Source: Bacteroides caecigallinarum
Lineage (GTDB): Bacteria; Bacteroidota; Bacteroidia; Bacteroidales; Bacteroidaceae
Assembly: GCF_021531075.1 (NCBI RefSeq)
Contig: NZ_JADYTJ010000004.1
Span: 1-64,000 of the forward strand
DNA length: 64,000 bases
Reading direction: 5' to 3'
The translations under genes and the position numbers were made by a program. Numbering within the stretch: the first letter of the stretch is position 1; the number at the start of each line of letters is the position of its first letter. The notes beneath the pieces are model-generated. The model was not told where the DNA came from, did not search any database, and saw only the letters and a program-made list of their open reading frames with translations. Of this stretch, positions 48,123-57,359 are shown one piece after another.

Positions 48123-49430
48123 ATGTCAGATGAAACAACAATGCCTTTCGATTTTCCGAAAGACGTACAGCATATAATAAAAGTCATAGGAGTAGGTGGT
48201 GGTGGAGGTAATGCCGTAAACCATATGTACAGAGAAGGTATACACGATGTGAACTTCGTAGTGTGTAATACAGATAATCAGGCATTAGACGAATCACCTG
48301 TTCCTATAAAGTTACAACTCGGAAGTGAAGGTCTGGGAGCCGGCAACCGTCCGGAAAGAGCCAGAGCAGCTGCCGAAGAGAGTATAGAAGAAGTGAAAGA
48401 CATGCTAAACGACGGTTGCCGCATGGCTTTCATTACTGCCGGTATGGGTGGTGGAACAGGTACCGGAGCAGCACCAATAATTGCCAAGGCTGCTAAGGAC
48501 ATGGACATACTTACAGTAGGTATTGTTACCATTCCTTTCCTTTTTGAAGGAAACAAAAAAATAGACCAGGCACTGGATGGTGTTGAGGAAATGAGCAAAC
48601 ATGTTGATGCACTCCTTGTAATAAACAATGAAAGACTTCGCGATGTATACTCGGACATAAGCGTTATGAATGCTTTCGGAAGAGCTGACGACACTCTGTC
48701 TGTTGCCGCAAAGAGTATAGCAGAAATCATCACTTTAAGAGGTAAGATAAACCTCGACTTCAACGATGTGAAAACAGTGCTTAAGGATGGTGGTGTGGCT
48801 ATCATGAGTACCGGCTACGGTGAGGGTGAAGGAAGGGTGACAAAAGCCATTAGCGATGCACTGAACTCACCATTACTGAACAACAATGACATTTTCAATT
48901 CAAAGAAAGTGCTGTTTGTCATTACTTATAGTCCAACAAGCGAACTTATGATGAACGAAATGGATGAAATCCACGACTTCATGAGCAAATTCGGAAAGGA
49001 CTTTGAAACAAAATGGGGTCTTTACGAAGACAGTTCACTTGAATCGAAAATCAAATTCACTATCCTGGCTACAGGCTTCGGTATTTCTGATGTTCCAGGA
49101 ATGGACAATGTAATGCAGAAACATACAAGAGAGGAAGAAGAACGTCTGGCAGAACAGGAAGAGATAAGACAAAAGAAAGAAGACCGCAGAAGCAACTACT
49201 ACGGAGCAAACATCGTAAGGACAAACAGAAAAAGAAGACATCATCTTTATGTGTTCAGTCAGGAAGACCTCGACAACGATGATATTATAAGTATGGTAGA
49301 AACGATACCAACATACAAAAGAACCAAGAGCGAACTTGAAAGCATACAGTCGAAAGCTGCAATGCAGGAAACCCAGTCACAGGGTTCAGAATCCAACAAT
49401 TCTGAAAGTACTGTTATCAGCTTCTTCTAA
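48123..49430 (+). CDS. ftsZ: FtsZ, tubulin-like division GTPase
   Basis: 435 residues. GTP-binding GGGTGTG at 109-115 and the T7 loop NLDFNDVKTVL that completes the partner's active site. The conserved GTPase core ends near residue 315. A basic, charged linker (with RKKEDRR and RTNRKRRHH) follows, and the tail ends STVISFF, unlike the canonical C-terminal FtsZ peptide of proteobacteria. It sits 112 bases after ftsA. Confidence 0.97.
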   Translation: MSDETTMPFDFPKDVQHIIKVIGVGGGGGNAVNHMYREGIHDVNFVVCNTDNQALDESPVPIKLQLGSEGLGAGNRPERARAAAEESIEEVKDMLNDGCRMAFITAGMGGGTGTGAAPIIAKAAKDMDILTVGIVTIPFLFEGNKKIDQALDGVEEMSKHVDALLVINNERLRDVYSDISVMNAFGRADDTLSVAAKSIAEIITLRGKINLDFNDVKTVLKDGGVAIMSTGYGEGEGRVTKAISDALNSPLLNNNDIFNSKKVLFVITYSPTSELMMNEMDEIHDFMSKFGKDFETKWGLYEDSSLESKIKFTILATGFGISDVPGMDNVMQKHTREEEERLAEQEEIRQKKEDRRSNYYGANIVRTNRKRRHHLYVFSQEDLDNDDIISMVETIPTYKRTKSELESIQSKAAMQETQSQGSESNNSESTVISFF

Positions 49431-49465
49431 TGCAAACGAAATCAAAACTTAAAAACTCACATATT

Positions 49466-49915
49466 ATGGATTTATTCGAACAGATCAGTAACGATATCAA
49501 AGAAGCCATGAAGGCTAAGGACAAAGTAAAACTCGAAACTTTGCGTAATGTAAAAAAATTCTTCCTTGAAGCAAAAACAGCTCCGGGAGCAAACGACACA
49601 CTTACAGACGATGCTGCACTGAAGATAATGCAGAAACTTGTGAAACAAGGAAAAGATTCTGCAGCCGTATACGAAAGTCAGGGACGTGCAGATTTGGCTG
49701 AAAATGAAATGGCTCAGGTACACGTTATAGAAGCTTACCTTCCTAAACAGCTTTCTGCAGAAGAACTGGAAGCTAAACTGAAAGAAATAATTGAACGTAC
49801 CGGAGCTAAAGACGGCAAAGATATGGGCAAGGTTATGGGAGTAGCATCTAAAGAACTTGCAGGTCTTGCAGAAGGTAGAGCTATTTCTGCAAAGGTTAAA
49901 GAGCTTTTGGGCTAA
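49466..49915 (+). CDS. YqeY-like GatB/YqeY domain protein
   Basis: 149 residues. The start was set at 49466 (MDLFEQISNDIKEAMKAKD), the usual start of this family, although an in-frame ATG overlaps the ftsZ stop (TAATG, 49430) and might couple translation. Family features: MKAKDKVKLETLRNVK and the C-terminal GKDMGKVMGVASKELAGLAEGR, related to the tail of GatB. A tRNA-linked role is suspected, not proved. Cotranscribed with ftsZ by position. Confidence 0.92.
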   Translation: MDLFEQISNDIKEAMKAKDKVKLETLRNVKKFFLEAKTAPGANDTLTDDAALKIMQKLVKQGKDSAAVYESQGRADLAENEMAQVHVIEAYLPKQLSAEELEAKLKEIIERTGAKDGKDMGKVMGVASKELAGLAEGRAISAKVKELLG

Positions 49916-49953
49916 TAATCATTACATAAAGGAACAAGAATAATACAAAAAAT

Positions 49954-50012
49954 ACGGTATATATATTATGAGACTAATTGCTATTAATTCATAATTTATA
50001 TACCGTTTTTTT
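49954..50012 (+). terminator. Terminator after the division cluster and yqeY
   Basis: Left arm 49954-49971 (ACGGTATATATATTATGA) pairs with 49989-50006, with one mismatch, around a 17-base loop and is followed by a T run. It ends only 20 bases before the next gene, so that gene would need a promoter within the hairpin region or read-through. Confidence 0.85.
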
Positions 50013-50032
50013 ACAACTTAAATCAAACATTT

Positions 50033-50950
50033 ATGAGCGAATACTTCTTAGAGGCACATAACATAGTGAAGAGTTATGCAAACCATACGGCACTTAACGG
50101 TGTCAGCATAAATGTACCTAAAGGACAAGTTTTCGGATTGCTGGGACCTAATGGTGCTGGAAAGACCACACTTATCAGAATCATCAACCGAATTACAGCA
50201 CCCGACTCAGGCGAGGTCTACTTCAATGGTCATCTGTCACAAGCGGACGACATATACAACATTGGCTATCTGCCAGAAGAAAGAGGACTATACAAGAAGA
50301 TGAAGGTGGGCGAACAAGCTATTTATCTTGCCCAGCTCAAAGGATTGGACAAACGCGAAGCAACAAAACGTCTGAAAGAATGGTTCGACAAATTCGAAAT
50401 CACACAATGGTGGGACAAAAAACTGGAAGAGCTGTCAAAAGGTATGCAACAGAAAGTGCAATTCGTAATCACCGTACTCCACAAGCCTCAGCTACTGATA
50501 TTCGACGAACCTTTTTCAGGTTTCGACCCTGTTAATGCTGAACTTCTGAAGAGAGAGATACTGGAACTCAAGAACCAGGGACACACCATTATATTCTCTA
50601 CCCACAACATGTCGTCTGTAGAAGAGATTTGCGACAACATTGCACTTATAAATCACTCACAGGTGGTACTGCAGGGTGAAGTGAACGAGGTACGTTCGCA
50701 ATTCAAGACCAATACTTATAAACTGGGATTACACATCGGTGAAGAGTTATCAACCAACAGTATGTTCGAAATCCTTTCATCCGAAATCAAAGGCGGAGAA
50801 CAGATATTTACTATCAGGAAGAACAGCGACCTGAGTAACTCACAACTGCTAGCCGGCATTGCTGCTGAGAATGAGATTTCATCATTTAGCGAATGCCTGC
50901 CTTCTATGAACGAGATTTTCATCAGAACTGTGGAGAACAGCAAACCGTAA
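50033..50950 (+). CDS. ABC transporter ATP-binding protein, NatA type
   Basis: 305 residues. Walker A GPNGAGKTT (38-46), signature LSKGMQQKVQ, Walker B LLIFDEPFSGFDPVN, and a DUF4162-like C-terminal region. Together with the downstream permease it forms an exporter of the NatAB class (sodium, drug or other extrusion). Substrate not deducible. Confidence 0.93.
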   Translation: MSEYFLEAHNIVKSYANHTALNGVSINVPKGQVFGLLGPNGAGKTTLIRIINRITAPDSGEVYFNGHLSQADDIYNIGYLPEERGLYKKMKVGEQAIYLAQLKGLDKREATKRLKEWFDKFEITQWWDKKLEELSKGMQQKVQFVITVLHKPQLLIFDEPFSGFDPVNAELLKREILELKNQGHTIIFSTHNMSSVEEICDNIALINHSQVVLQGEVNEVRSQFKTNTYKLGLHIGEELSTNSMFEILSSEIKGGEQIFTIRKNSDLSNSQLLAGIAAENEISSFSECLPSMNEIFIRTVENSKP

Positions 50951-50976
50951 CATCAAACCTCAATTGATTATACAAT

Positions 50977-52275
50977 ATGAACAAGACATTCATTATAATT
51001 CACCGCGAGTTCATGAACCGCGTGAGCAAAAAATCATTTATCATACTGACTGTTCTTATGCCGTTCATCTTCGCAGCACTGATATTCGTACCGCTGATGC
51101 TTTCGATGGTAAAGAGCGACGAACAGAAAAACATTGCCGTGATAGACCATACAGGAAAATACTTCCCAATGATGGCAAATGACGAATCTTATCTTTTCTT
51201 CCCTGAAGAAAAGATGAAAGATGAGTTCCGTACAGACACTACCGTCTACAGCGCTGTAATAGAAATCACAGCCGACCTGATAGAGAATCCTGATGCGGCA
51301 GCCATCTATTCGCGCAAGGAGATTCCACAGGGACTGTCACGAATAGTGAACAATGCCATCAACGAACAGATCCGTCACGACAAACTGGTAAGCTACAATA
51401 TTCCCCAGTTGCAGAGGATTATGAACGATTTTGATCAGACCTACAGTATACGCACAATCAAATGGAGCGACGACGGCAGCGAGAGCGAATCGAATGCTGG
51501 AGTAGCAGTAGCAGCAGGTATGATACTGACATTCCTCATCTATATGTTCGTAATGTCATACGGAGGTATGGTAATGCAAAGTGTGATGGAAGAGAAGACT
51601 AACCGTATCGTAGAGCTTATGATTTCGTCAGTACGCCCGTTCCAACTCATGATAGGCAAAATCATAGGAATAGGCCTCGTAGGAATACTTCAGCTTGCTA
51701 TTTGGGGAGTAATGCTCGCAATAATAATCACCGTAGCAGGATTAATGTTCGGAGTATCAGCTATGTCAAATCCTGATGTTATGATGACTGCAACTTCAAC
51801 TCCTATGCCTGAGGCATCAGAAGCAAATGCCATACTTGCATCTATCAACAACCTTAATCTGCCGGCACTGGGTGGTATCTTCGTTCTGAACTTTATAGGC
51901 GGATATCTGGTTTATGCCTCAATATTTGCAGCGATAGGCGCGTCTATCAATGAAGCAGAAGATTCACAGCAGTTCATGACACCAATAATTTTCCTTCTGG
52001 TGTTCGCACTCTATGCCGCAATCTACAGTGCAGAAAATGTCGACGGTCCACTAGCTGTATGGTGCTCTATGATACCATTCACTTCGCCTGTAGTTTCCAT
52101 GGTGCGTGTTTCGCTGGATGCTCCGGGATGGCAAACTGCCCTATCACTTGTTATTCTCTATGCTTCAGCATTCACACTAATATGGCTAGCAGGCAAGATT
52201 TATAGAGTAGGAATACTTATGTATGGCAAAAAACCTTCGCTGAAAGAGATGATAAAATGGATAAGCTATAAATAA
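50977..52275 (+). CDS. ABC-2 type permease, NatB-like
   Basis: 432 residues. One N-terminal membrane helix (about 19-43) after HREFMNRVSKKSF, a periplasmic domain (about 45-175), then five to six helices (about 180-415). EEKTNRIVELMISSVRPFQLM is the typical ABC-2 coupling region. Partner of the ATPase 26 bases upstream. Confidence 0.92.
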   Translation: MNKTFIIIHREFMNRVSKKSFIILTVLMPFIFAALIFVPLMLSMVKSDEQKNIAVIDHTGKYFPMMANDESYLFFPEEKMKDEFRTDTTVYSAVIEITADLIENPDAAAIYSRKEIPQGLSRIVNNAINEQIRHDKLVSYNIPQLQRIMNDFDQTYSIRTIKWSDDGSESESNAGVAVAAGMILTFLIYMFVMSYGGMVMQSVMEEKTNRIVELMISSVRPFQLMIGKIIGIGLVGILQLAIWGVMLAIIITVAGLMFGVSAMSNPDVMMTATSTPMPEASEANAILASINNLNLPALGGIFVLNFIGGYLVYASIFAAIGASINEAEDSQQFMTPIIFLLVFALYAAIYSAENVDGPLAVWCSMIPFTSPVVSMVRVSLDAPGWQTALSLVILYASAFTLIWLAGKIYRVGILMYGKKPSLKEMIKWISYK

Positions 52276-52311
52276 ATTTGTTGCTACCGACATCTGTCGG
52301 CAAACAAAAAC

Positions 52312-52364
52312 AATACCCGTTGGATAGTTAAGCATACAATAACTTAATTCTGCCAACGGGTATT
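52312..52364. terminator. Bidirectional terminator between permease and recO
   Basis: AATACCCGTTGG (52312-52323) pairs with CCAACGGGTATT (52353-52364), and an inner TTAAG/CTTAA hairpin nests in the loop. A separate small palindrome CCGACA, TC, TGTCGG lies at 52287-52300. It sits between convergent genes. Confidence 0.8.
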
Positions 52365-52365
52365 C

Positions 52366-53091
52366 TTATATAAAAAGCTCCTGCAATACCGATAGAGACT
52401 TTAGTTCCGGGAAATCCGGTAAATGCAACCGGTAATATTCGTTTATAATATCCAGACACCTGTTTCTCTCCATACGGTTCATGGCAAACAGATGCATATT
52501 GTCGTATTTCATACGCATCAGATTGACTATACGCGCCGATTCATCCGGATGGAGGAACATCCCATGAAAAGGTTTCTCCATTGTGAAACATGCATTCATC
52601 ATATCAAAATAAGCTCCTTCCACATAATCCTCAGTGTTAGGATAAAGCCCTAAAAACCTCGACAGACGAATGAGGAACACAAGATGGAAGTTTGAAAAAC
52701 TTTTCTCGCAGGCATCAAGCCACATCACCGAACCGGACAAATACGAAAAAAGAGCCTCATCTCTACCCTCTTCTTTTAAGGCACGGAAAAGAAACTCTGA
52801 AAGGAACATCGCTATTCCTGATTTATACGGATTATATGGAAGTGAAGCGAATACATGCCAAAGCCGGGCTTCACGAACAGGATGTAATGAAGAACATGGA
52901 CGGATATCAGCTTCCAGTTCAACCATTGCCAAAGGCTGAAACAACAAACTTATGGAACCATGCTTCTTCGAACGTGAAGCAGACACAAGAAAAGACATTC
53001 GCCCATTCTCCAGTGTAAAAACATGAGCGATATTTTTTGTGTCATTATACTTGAATGAACATAATACTATTCCCTTATATCTCTGCAACAT
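52366..53091 (-). CDS. recO: DNA repair protein RecO
   Basis: 241 residues. Partner of RecR in loading RecA onto gapped DNA. The N-terminal OB-fold is clear (YKGIVLCSFKYNDTKNIAHVFTLENGRMSFLVSASRSK). The helical C-terminal domain is less conserved; the four zinc Cys of some RecO are not seen. A -7 box (plus 53099-53106) lies only 7 bases before the ATG. Confidence 0.93.
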   Translation of the reverse strand: MLQRYKGIVLCSFKYNDTKNIAHVFTLENGRMSFLVSASRSKKHGSISLLFQPLAMVELEADIRPCSSLHPVREARLWHVFASLPYNPYKSGIAMFLSEFLFRALKEEGRDEALFSYLSGSVMWLDACEKSFSNFHLVFLIRLSRFLGLYPNTEDYVEGAYFDMMNACFTMEKPFHGMFLHPDESARIVNLMRMKYDNMHLFAMNRMERNRCLDIINEYYRLHLPDFPELKSLSVLQELFI

Positions 53092-53098
53092 ATCAATA

Positions 53099-53106
53099 CA
53101 AAGTTA
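53099..53106 (-). promoter_or_regulatory. Possible -7 box of recO
   Basis: TAACTTTG on the minus strand matches TAnnTTTG, only 7 bases upstream of the recO ATG, so the transcript would be nearly leaderless. A second TAACTTTG at plus 53138-53145 would give a leader of about 40 bases. No -33 box is clear for either. Confidence 0.4.
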
Positions 53107-53210
53107 TCAATAAATTACGAAACACTGAAAACAGTTGCAAAGTTATTTATACAATTGGCGTATTTCTTTTCCTATATAATAAAAGCCTCTGCAAAGACTT
53201 AAAAAAAACA

Positions 53211-53260
53211 TGGCCGCGTTTTATATTAAATGACACCGCATTTTAATTAAAACGCGGCCA
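53211..53260 (-). repeat. Nested palindromic element, copy 3 (diverged), katA terminator
   Basis: Arms TGGCCGCGTTTTA (53211-53223) and TAAAACGCGGCCA (53248-53260) surround an inner AAATG/CATTT hairpin with loop ACACCG. In the 36 bases between the GTTTT and AAAAC ends it aligns without gaps to the element at 104-165, with a compensatory C-G to T-A change in the inner stem. On the minus strand it follows katA by about 30 bases and ends in eight T. Confidence 0.65.
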
Positions 53261-53291
53261 CATTTTGTTTTATTTATTGCAGCATCTACAA

Positions 53292-54740
53292 TCAATCAAT
53301 TTCCAGCCCAAGCGCTTTGGCTACTCCACGACCGTAAGCCTCATCGGCTTTCATACAGTTGTCAATGTGTCTGCGCTTGATTTCTACAGGTATGTCACCC
53401 ATAGCACGGGCGGTGTTCTCAAACAATACCTGCTGCTGTTCAGGTGTCATCAGACGGAAGAGAGCTCGCGGCTGTGAATAATAGTCTGTATCGTCCTCAC
53501 GGTAATCCCACTGATATGCGGCTCCGTCAAGTTCCAAAGGCGGTTCTTTGTATTCAGTCTGGTTCATCCATTCACCGAAGCTGTTAGGCTCGTAACCGAT
53601 GGTAGAACCGTGATTCCCGTCCACACGCATCTGTCCGTCGCGATGATACATATTCAGGAACGGACAACGGCTGCGGTTTACAGGTATCTGATGATGATTC
53701 ACACCAAGGCGGTAGCGCTGGGTATCGCCGTATGAGAACAAACGTCCCTGAAGCATACGATCAGGCGAGAAACTGATTCCCGGAACTACATTTGCAGGAT
53801 TGAAAGCTGCCTGTTCCACATCGGCAAAATAGTTTTCAGGATTGCGGTTGAGTTCCATGATACCTACCTCTATCAGCGGATATTCTTTATGCGACCATAC
53901 CTTAGTCAGGTCGAACGGATTGTAAGGACAGTTTCTTGCCTGTTCTTCTGTCATAAGCTGTACGAACATCTTCCATTTCGGGAAGTCACCTTTCTCGATA
54001 CTTTCGTACAAATCGCGCTGATGGCTCTCACGGTCTTTGGCAATGATGGCCTCGGCTTCCTGGTCAGTCAGATTCTTGATTCCCTGCATAGTGTGAAGAT
54101 GGAATTTCACCCATGTGCGTACACCTTCGGCATTAATAAACGAGAATGTGTGGCTTCCATATCCGTGCATATGTCTGTATGAATACGGAATACCTCTGTC
54201 GCTCATCGTGATTGTTACTTGATGTAGTGCTTCGGGTAGCAGTGTCCAGAAATCCCAGTTGTTCTTAGGGCTGCGCATATTTGTGCGAGGATCGCGCTTA
54301 ACGGCATGATTCAAATCAGGGAATTTAAGCGGGTCGCGCAAGAAGAATACCGGAGTATTGTTTCCCACAAGGTCCCAGTTGCCTTCCTCTGTATAGAACT
54401 TAATGGCGAAACCTCTGATATCACGTTCTGCATCGGCAGCTCCGCGTTCTCCAGCCACAGTAGAGAAACGGACAAAGAGTTCTGTCTCCTTGCCTACTTC
54501 TGAAAAGATGGCTGCTTTAGTGTACTTGGTAATATCATTAGTAACGGTGAATTTTCCGAAAGCGCCCGAACCTTTCGCATGCATACGTCTTTCAGGAATT
54601 ACCTCTCTGTCAAAATGTGCCAGTTTCTCAAGAAACCACACGTCCTGCAAAAGCATAGGGCCTCTTTTTCCGGCAATAGCCACGTTCTGATTGTCGGCTA
54701 CCGGTGCGCCTTGGGCTGTAGTTAGTTTTTTCGTTTCCAT
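53292..54740 (-). CDS. katA: Monofunctional haem catalase KatA
   Basis: 482 residues, small-subunit clade. Breaks down hydrogen peroxide. Catalytic His54 in [12 protein letters not shown], Asn127 in VGNNTPVFF and proximal haem ligand Tyr337 in [11 protein letters not shown] are all present. It ends ..KALGLEID. Third gene of an operon, 14 bases after the flavodoxin-like gene. Its place beside a redox protein and a divergent LysR regulator suggests a peroxide response. Confidence 0.97.
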   Translation of the reverse strand: METKKLTTAQGAPVADNQNVAIAGKRGPMLLQDVWFLEKLAHFDREVIPERRMHAKGSGAFGKFTVTNDITKYTKAAIFSEVGKETELFVRFSTVAGERGAADAERDIRGFAIKFYTEEGNWDLVGNNTPVFFLRDPLKFPDLNHAVKRDPRTNMRSPKNNWDFWTLLPEALHQVTITMSDRGIPYSYRHMHGYGSHTFSFINAEGVRTWVKFHLHTMQGIKNLTDQEAEAIIAKDRESHQRDLYESIEKGDFPKWKMFVQLMTEEQARNCPYNPFDLTKVWSHKEYPLIEVGIMELNRNPENYFADVEQAAFNPANVVPGISFSPDRMLQGRLFSYGDTQRYRLGVNHHQIPVNRSRCPFLNMYHRDGQMRVDGNHGSTIGYEPNSFGEWMNQTEYKEPPLELDGAAYQWDYREDDTDYYSQPRALFRLMTPEQQQVLFENTARAMGDIPVEIKRRHIDNCMKADEAYGRGVAKALGLEID

Positions 54741-54754
54741 AAATACCTACTTAA

Positions 54755-55192
54755 TTATTTAGTTAACATGTTACTATGTATAAAAATATCTAGTTTAGTT
54801 TTGTCTTCATCAGTCAAATGGGCAGTCTTCGATTTCAAAAAAACATGTTTTCGTTTTCTTGTCATGTTCATAGCCCTACTCATCCTGCTGTACATACTTC
54901 CTGTCCTTATCTTGTAAGTAGTAAAAAACATAACTTTGTGTTCATCTATAAAATCTGCAACAGATTTACTGAAATCTATCCATTTGCGATGAGGATGCTG
55001 CCCTATAACAAACCAGCCGCAAGTCCAACACCCCGATAACACAATGTCTGATTTCAACAATCTCTGTTTGTCGAAATCCGAAATTGAAGATAAACTGACA
55101 TCAAGTCCTTTCGACCACAGATACATAGCAATCTCTCTGGCATATGCTGCCGTCCGGCCGGTATGGCTATAGTATAAAACCGTCGCTTTCAT
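54755..55192 (-). CDS. Flavodoxin-like protein
   Basis: 145 residues. Starts with ATVLYYSHTGRTAAYAREIA, the FMN phosphate-binding loop of flavodoxins (SHTGRT). The rest resembles a flavodoxin fold (SDIVLSGCWTCGWF, MFFTTYKIRTG). It carries CWTC, a CxxC pair inside the fold, unusual for a plain flavodoxin and possibly redox active. Between the beta-propeller gene (5 bases) and katA (14 bases). Reaction unknown. Confidence 0.8.
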   Translation of the reverse strand: MKATVLYYSHTGRTAAYAREIAMYLWSKGLDVSLSSISDFDKQRLLKSDIVLSGCWTCGWFVIGQHPHRKWIDFSKSVADFIDEHKVMFFTTYKIRTGSMYSRMSRAMNMTRKRKHVFLKSKTAHLTDEDKTKLDIFIHSNMLTK

Positions 55193-55197
55193 AATCG

Positions 55198-56067
55198 TTA
55201 TTCCTTAACTATTACGACTCTGCTGTTTGGCAAATCAGGTATATAGATGTATCCTTCTTTAACTGAAATATCTGCAGGGCCTATCAAAGGACTGTCAAGA
55301 CTGATATTGACAGGAGCGACGGAACGGTCGGAAAGGCTTACTTTGCTTACAGAAGCCGGAGCCCAGTTTGTGATATATATGTAATTTCCGTCGGTAGATG
55401 TTGCAATACCGTCATACTGTCCTGCAATATCGACAAACTTCTCAAGTTTAGGATTAGCCATATCACCTATCTTATATATAACATTCTTTCCTGTTGTATT
55501 TCCATCTGCAGGATAAGATGCTACATACATGCTGCCGTTATTAATGAGCAAACCGTTAGGGCCAGGCACTTTCAGCCATTCTTCAGGAGTATAACCTTTA
55601 TCACCGCTGATATCTATTCTGAATATACGGTCCGAATTTGTAACAGAAGCATACAGGTATTTACCGTCGGCAACAAGGTCGTTTACGAACAGATGCCCTT
55701 CCGGCAACCTGATAACTACAGGCTTAGATGTCTTATTAACTGTGCTATAAACTACAATCTTGTTTACATCACAGACAAAGAGTCTGTCTCCTTGTGCAAG
55801 CATTCCCTTTGGAGCGGACAGATTTCCGTCAGTAGGAATAAACGTCTCCGTTTTTCCATCCTTATAATACATTATATATCCCTTGCCTTCATCATTCAAC
55901 GGATTCAAATTCTCAGTTCCGAAATTGGCTATAAGAATACCATTGTTATAAGGTAATGTACTTTCGCAAAAACGTAAACCGTCATTTACAACACTCAATC
56001 CTGCCTGTGCTGAAACATATCCACAGACTCCCATAAACATAATAGTCAATAAACTTTTCATACGCAT
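55198..56067 (-). CDS. Exported beta-propeller protein (SMP-30/NHL-like)
   Basis: 289 residues with a signal peptide (ending VSAQ, about 1-21). The mature chain consists of repeated strand blocks with patterns such as LYASVTNSDRIFRIDIS, MYVASYPADG and IYITNWAPASVSKVSLSD, typical of a six-bladed SMP-30 or NHL type propeller. No catalytic residues can be named. First gene of the katA operon, so a role in protection of the envelope against oxidants is plausible but unproven. Confidence 0.7.
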   Translation of the reverse strand: MRMKSLLTIMFMGVCGYVSAQAGLSVVNDGLRFCESTLPYNNGILIANFGTENLNPLNDEGKGYIMYYKDGKTETFIPTDGNLSAPKGMLAQGDRLFVCDVNKIVVYSTVNKTSKPVVIRLPEGHLFVNDLVADGKYLYASVTNSDRIFRIDISGDKGYTPEEWLKVPGPNGLLINNGSMYVASYPADGNTTGKNVIYKIGDMANPKLEKFVDIAGQYDGIATSTDGNYIYITNWAPASVSKVSLSDRSVAPVNISLDSPLIGPADISVKEGYIYIPDLPNSRVVIVKE

Positions 56068-56167
56068 TTAAAATTTGTAACAAATATAAATATGCAAAAG
56101 ATATTTTACTATATTTGCGAAATTCTATTTTCCGATAACAGTTATTGATAAAAACGATAAAGCCTAA
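56068..56167. promoter_or_regulatory. Divergent promoter region of the katA operon and lysR gene
   Basis: A -7 box in each direction: TATATTTG on the minus strand (plus 56081-56088) and TATATTTG on the plus strand (56110-56117). Neither has a good -33 box, as expected for activator-dependent promoters. ATAACAGTTAT (56135-56145) is a perfect palindrome between the plus box and the lysR start, a candidate operator. Confidence 0.5.
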
Positions 56168-57052
56168 ATGGAACTAAGACAACTGAAATATTTTGAGAAA
56201 GCCTGCGAACTGAAAAACTTTTCCGAAGCATCAAGAATGCTGCATATCTCACAAAGTACTCTGTCGCAACAGATCAAGCAACTGGAAGACGAACTCAATG
56301 TTCTGCTTTTCGACAGAATTGGCAAAAGAATAATACCAACCGAAGCCGGACTTGCCTTCCTGCCTTTTGCAAGAAACTCCATTCTTGAGGCAGAAAACGG
56401 GAAACAGATTATAAAGGATTTGAAAGGTATCATGACAGGCACCCTCAATATCGGTGTGACCTACAGTCTGAGCCATCTGCTGACATGTTCCATTACAGAA
56501 TTCAAAAAGGCATACCCGGGAATAAAGGTCATTATAAATTTCGGCACGTCAAAAGAGCAGATAAAACTCCTTGAGAATAAGCATGTGGATTGTGTACTGT
56601 CGTTCGAACCGAAAGAAATCGATGAAGATTATGAGAAGATAAAACTATTCTCTTCGAGACTGTATTTCATAGTACACGAATCACACCCACTGTCTCGCCT
56701 GTCATCAATCTCGCTGAAAAGAATTCAGGATATTGACCTGATTCTGCCTGCTGTGGGATTTGCCACCAGAATGAAGACAGATGAGGTATGTTGCAAGAAC
56801 GACATTATGCTCAATACAGTGATGGAAATAAACGATGTACAGACAATCATCCACCTAATTAGGAAAGGGAACTGGGGAACTATACTGACTAGAGCTGCCA
56901 TAAAAGACGAACCTGATTTAAAAGCAATTCCTATATTATCGGCCGAAATACTGACATCACAGGCTTACCTGTTTTGGCCCAAAGGTAGCTACAGAAAAAA
57001 ATCGGCAATAGAATTTGCCGAATACGTACAAAAGGCAGTAAAATACGAATAA
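56168..57052 (+). CDS. LysR family transcriptional regulator
   Basis: 294 residues. N-terminal winged helix (about 1-60, ELRQLKYFEKACELKNFSEASRML and QSTLSQQIKQLEDELNVLLFDR), then a substrate-binding domain (about 90-290). Divergent from the propeller-flavodoxin-katA operon and probably its regulator. It is not clearly OxyR: the two spaced cysteines of the peroxide switch are not obvious, only the pair Cys-Cys in DEVCCKND. The inducer is unknown. Confidence 0.88.
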   Translation: MELRQLKYFEKACELKNFSEASRMLHISQSTLSQQIKQLEDELNVLLFDRIGKRIIPTEAGLAFLPFARNSILEAENGKQIIKDLKGIMTGTLNIGVTYSLSHLLTCSITEFKKAYPGIKVIINFGTSKEQIKLLENKHVDCVLSFEPKEIDEDYEKIKLFSSRLYFIVHESHPLSRLSSISLKRIQDIDLILPAVGFATRMKTDEVCCKNDIMLNTVMEINDVQTIIHLIRKGNWGTILTRAAIKDEPDLKAIPILSAEILTSQAYLFWPKGSYRKKSAIEFAEYVQKAVKYE

Positions 57053-57161
57053 CACTGAAGTCTACAAATATATTTAAACATCCGAAAACAGATACAAACG
57101 GTATTTAACTACAATAAAAAACTTTTTATTACCTCTTTAGAAAAAAAATAATACAGAAGTT

Positions 57162-57191
57162 TTGGTATTTTGAAAAAACTTCATACCTTTG
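57162..57191 (+). promoter_or_regulatory. Promoter of tRNA-Glu and rpsT
   Basis: TTG (57162-57164), 19 bases, TACCTTTG (57184-57191). Consensus spacing. The leader shares CCGCAATCGAGAAA with the tRNA-Asn promoter. A small hairpin ATCGGA, AAA, TCCGAT (57225-57239) ends seven bases before the tRNA. Confidence 0.8.
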
Positions 57192-57246
57192 CATCCGCAA
57201 TCGAGAAATAATAACCTCGGCAACATCGGAAAATCCGATATAGGAT

Positions 57247-57318
57247 GGCCCGTTCGTCTATCGGTTAGGACGCAAGATTTTCATTCTTGAAAGGGGGGTT
57301 CGATTCCCCCACGGGCTA
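57247..57318 (+). tRNA. tRNA-Glu (anticodon TTC)
   Basis: 72 bases. Acceptor arms GGCCCGT and ACGGGCT (one G-T pair), discriminator A, anticodon loop TTTTCAT with anticodon TTC, T arm GGGTTCGATTCCC. CCA is not fully encoded. Cotranscribed with rpsT 41 bases downstream. Confidence 0.97.
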
Positions 57319-57359
57319 CAAATAAACAGTATAACGAACAATATTAAAGATTAGTCGAG

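Noticed and set aside
48278-48805. Minus-strand open frame of 175 codons
   Set aside because: It is the antisense shadow of ftsZ, rich in Ser, Ala and Pro as expected for a complement of coding DNA.
56168-57052. LysR gene as oxyR
   Set aside because: The spaced redox cysteines of OxyR are not visible, so only the family is assigned.
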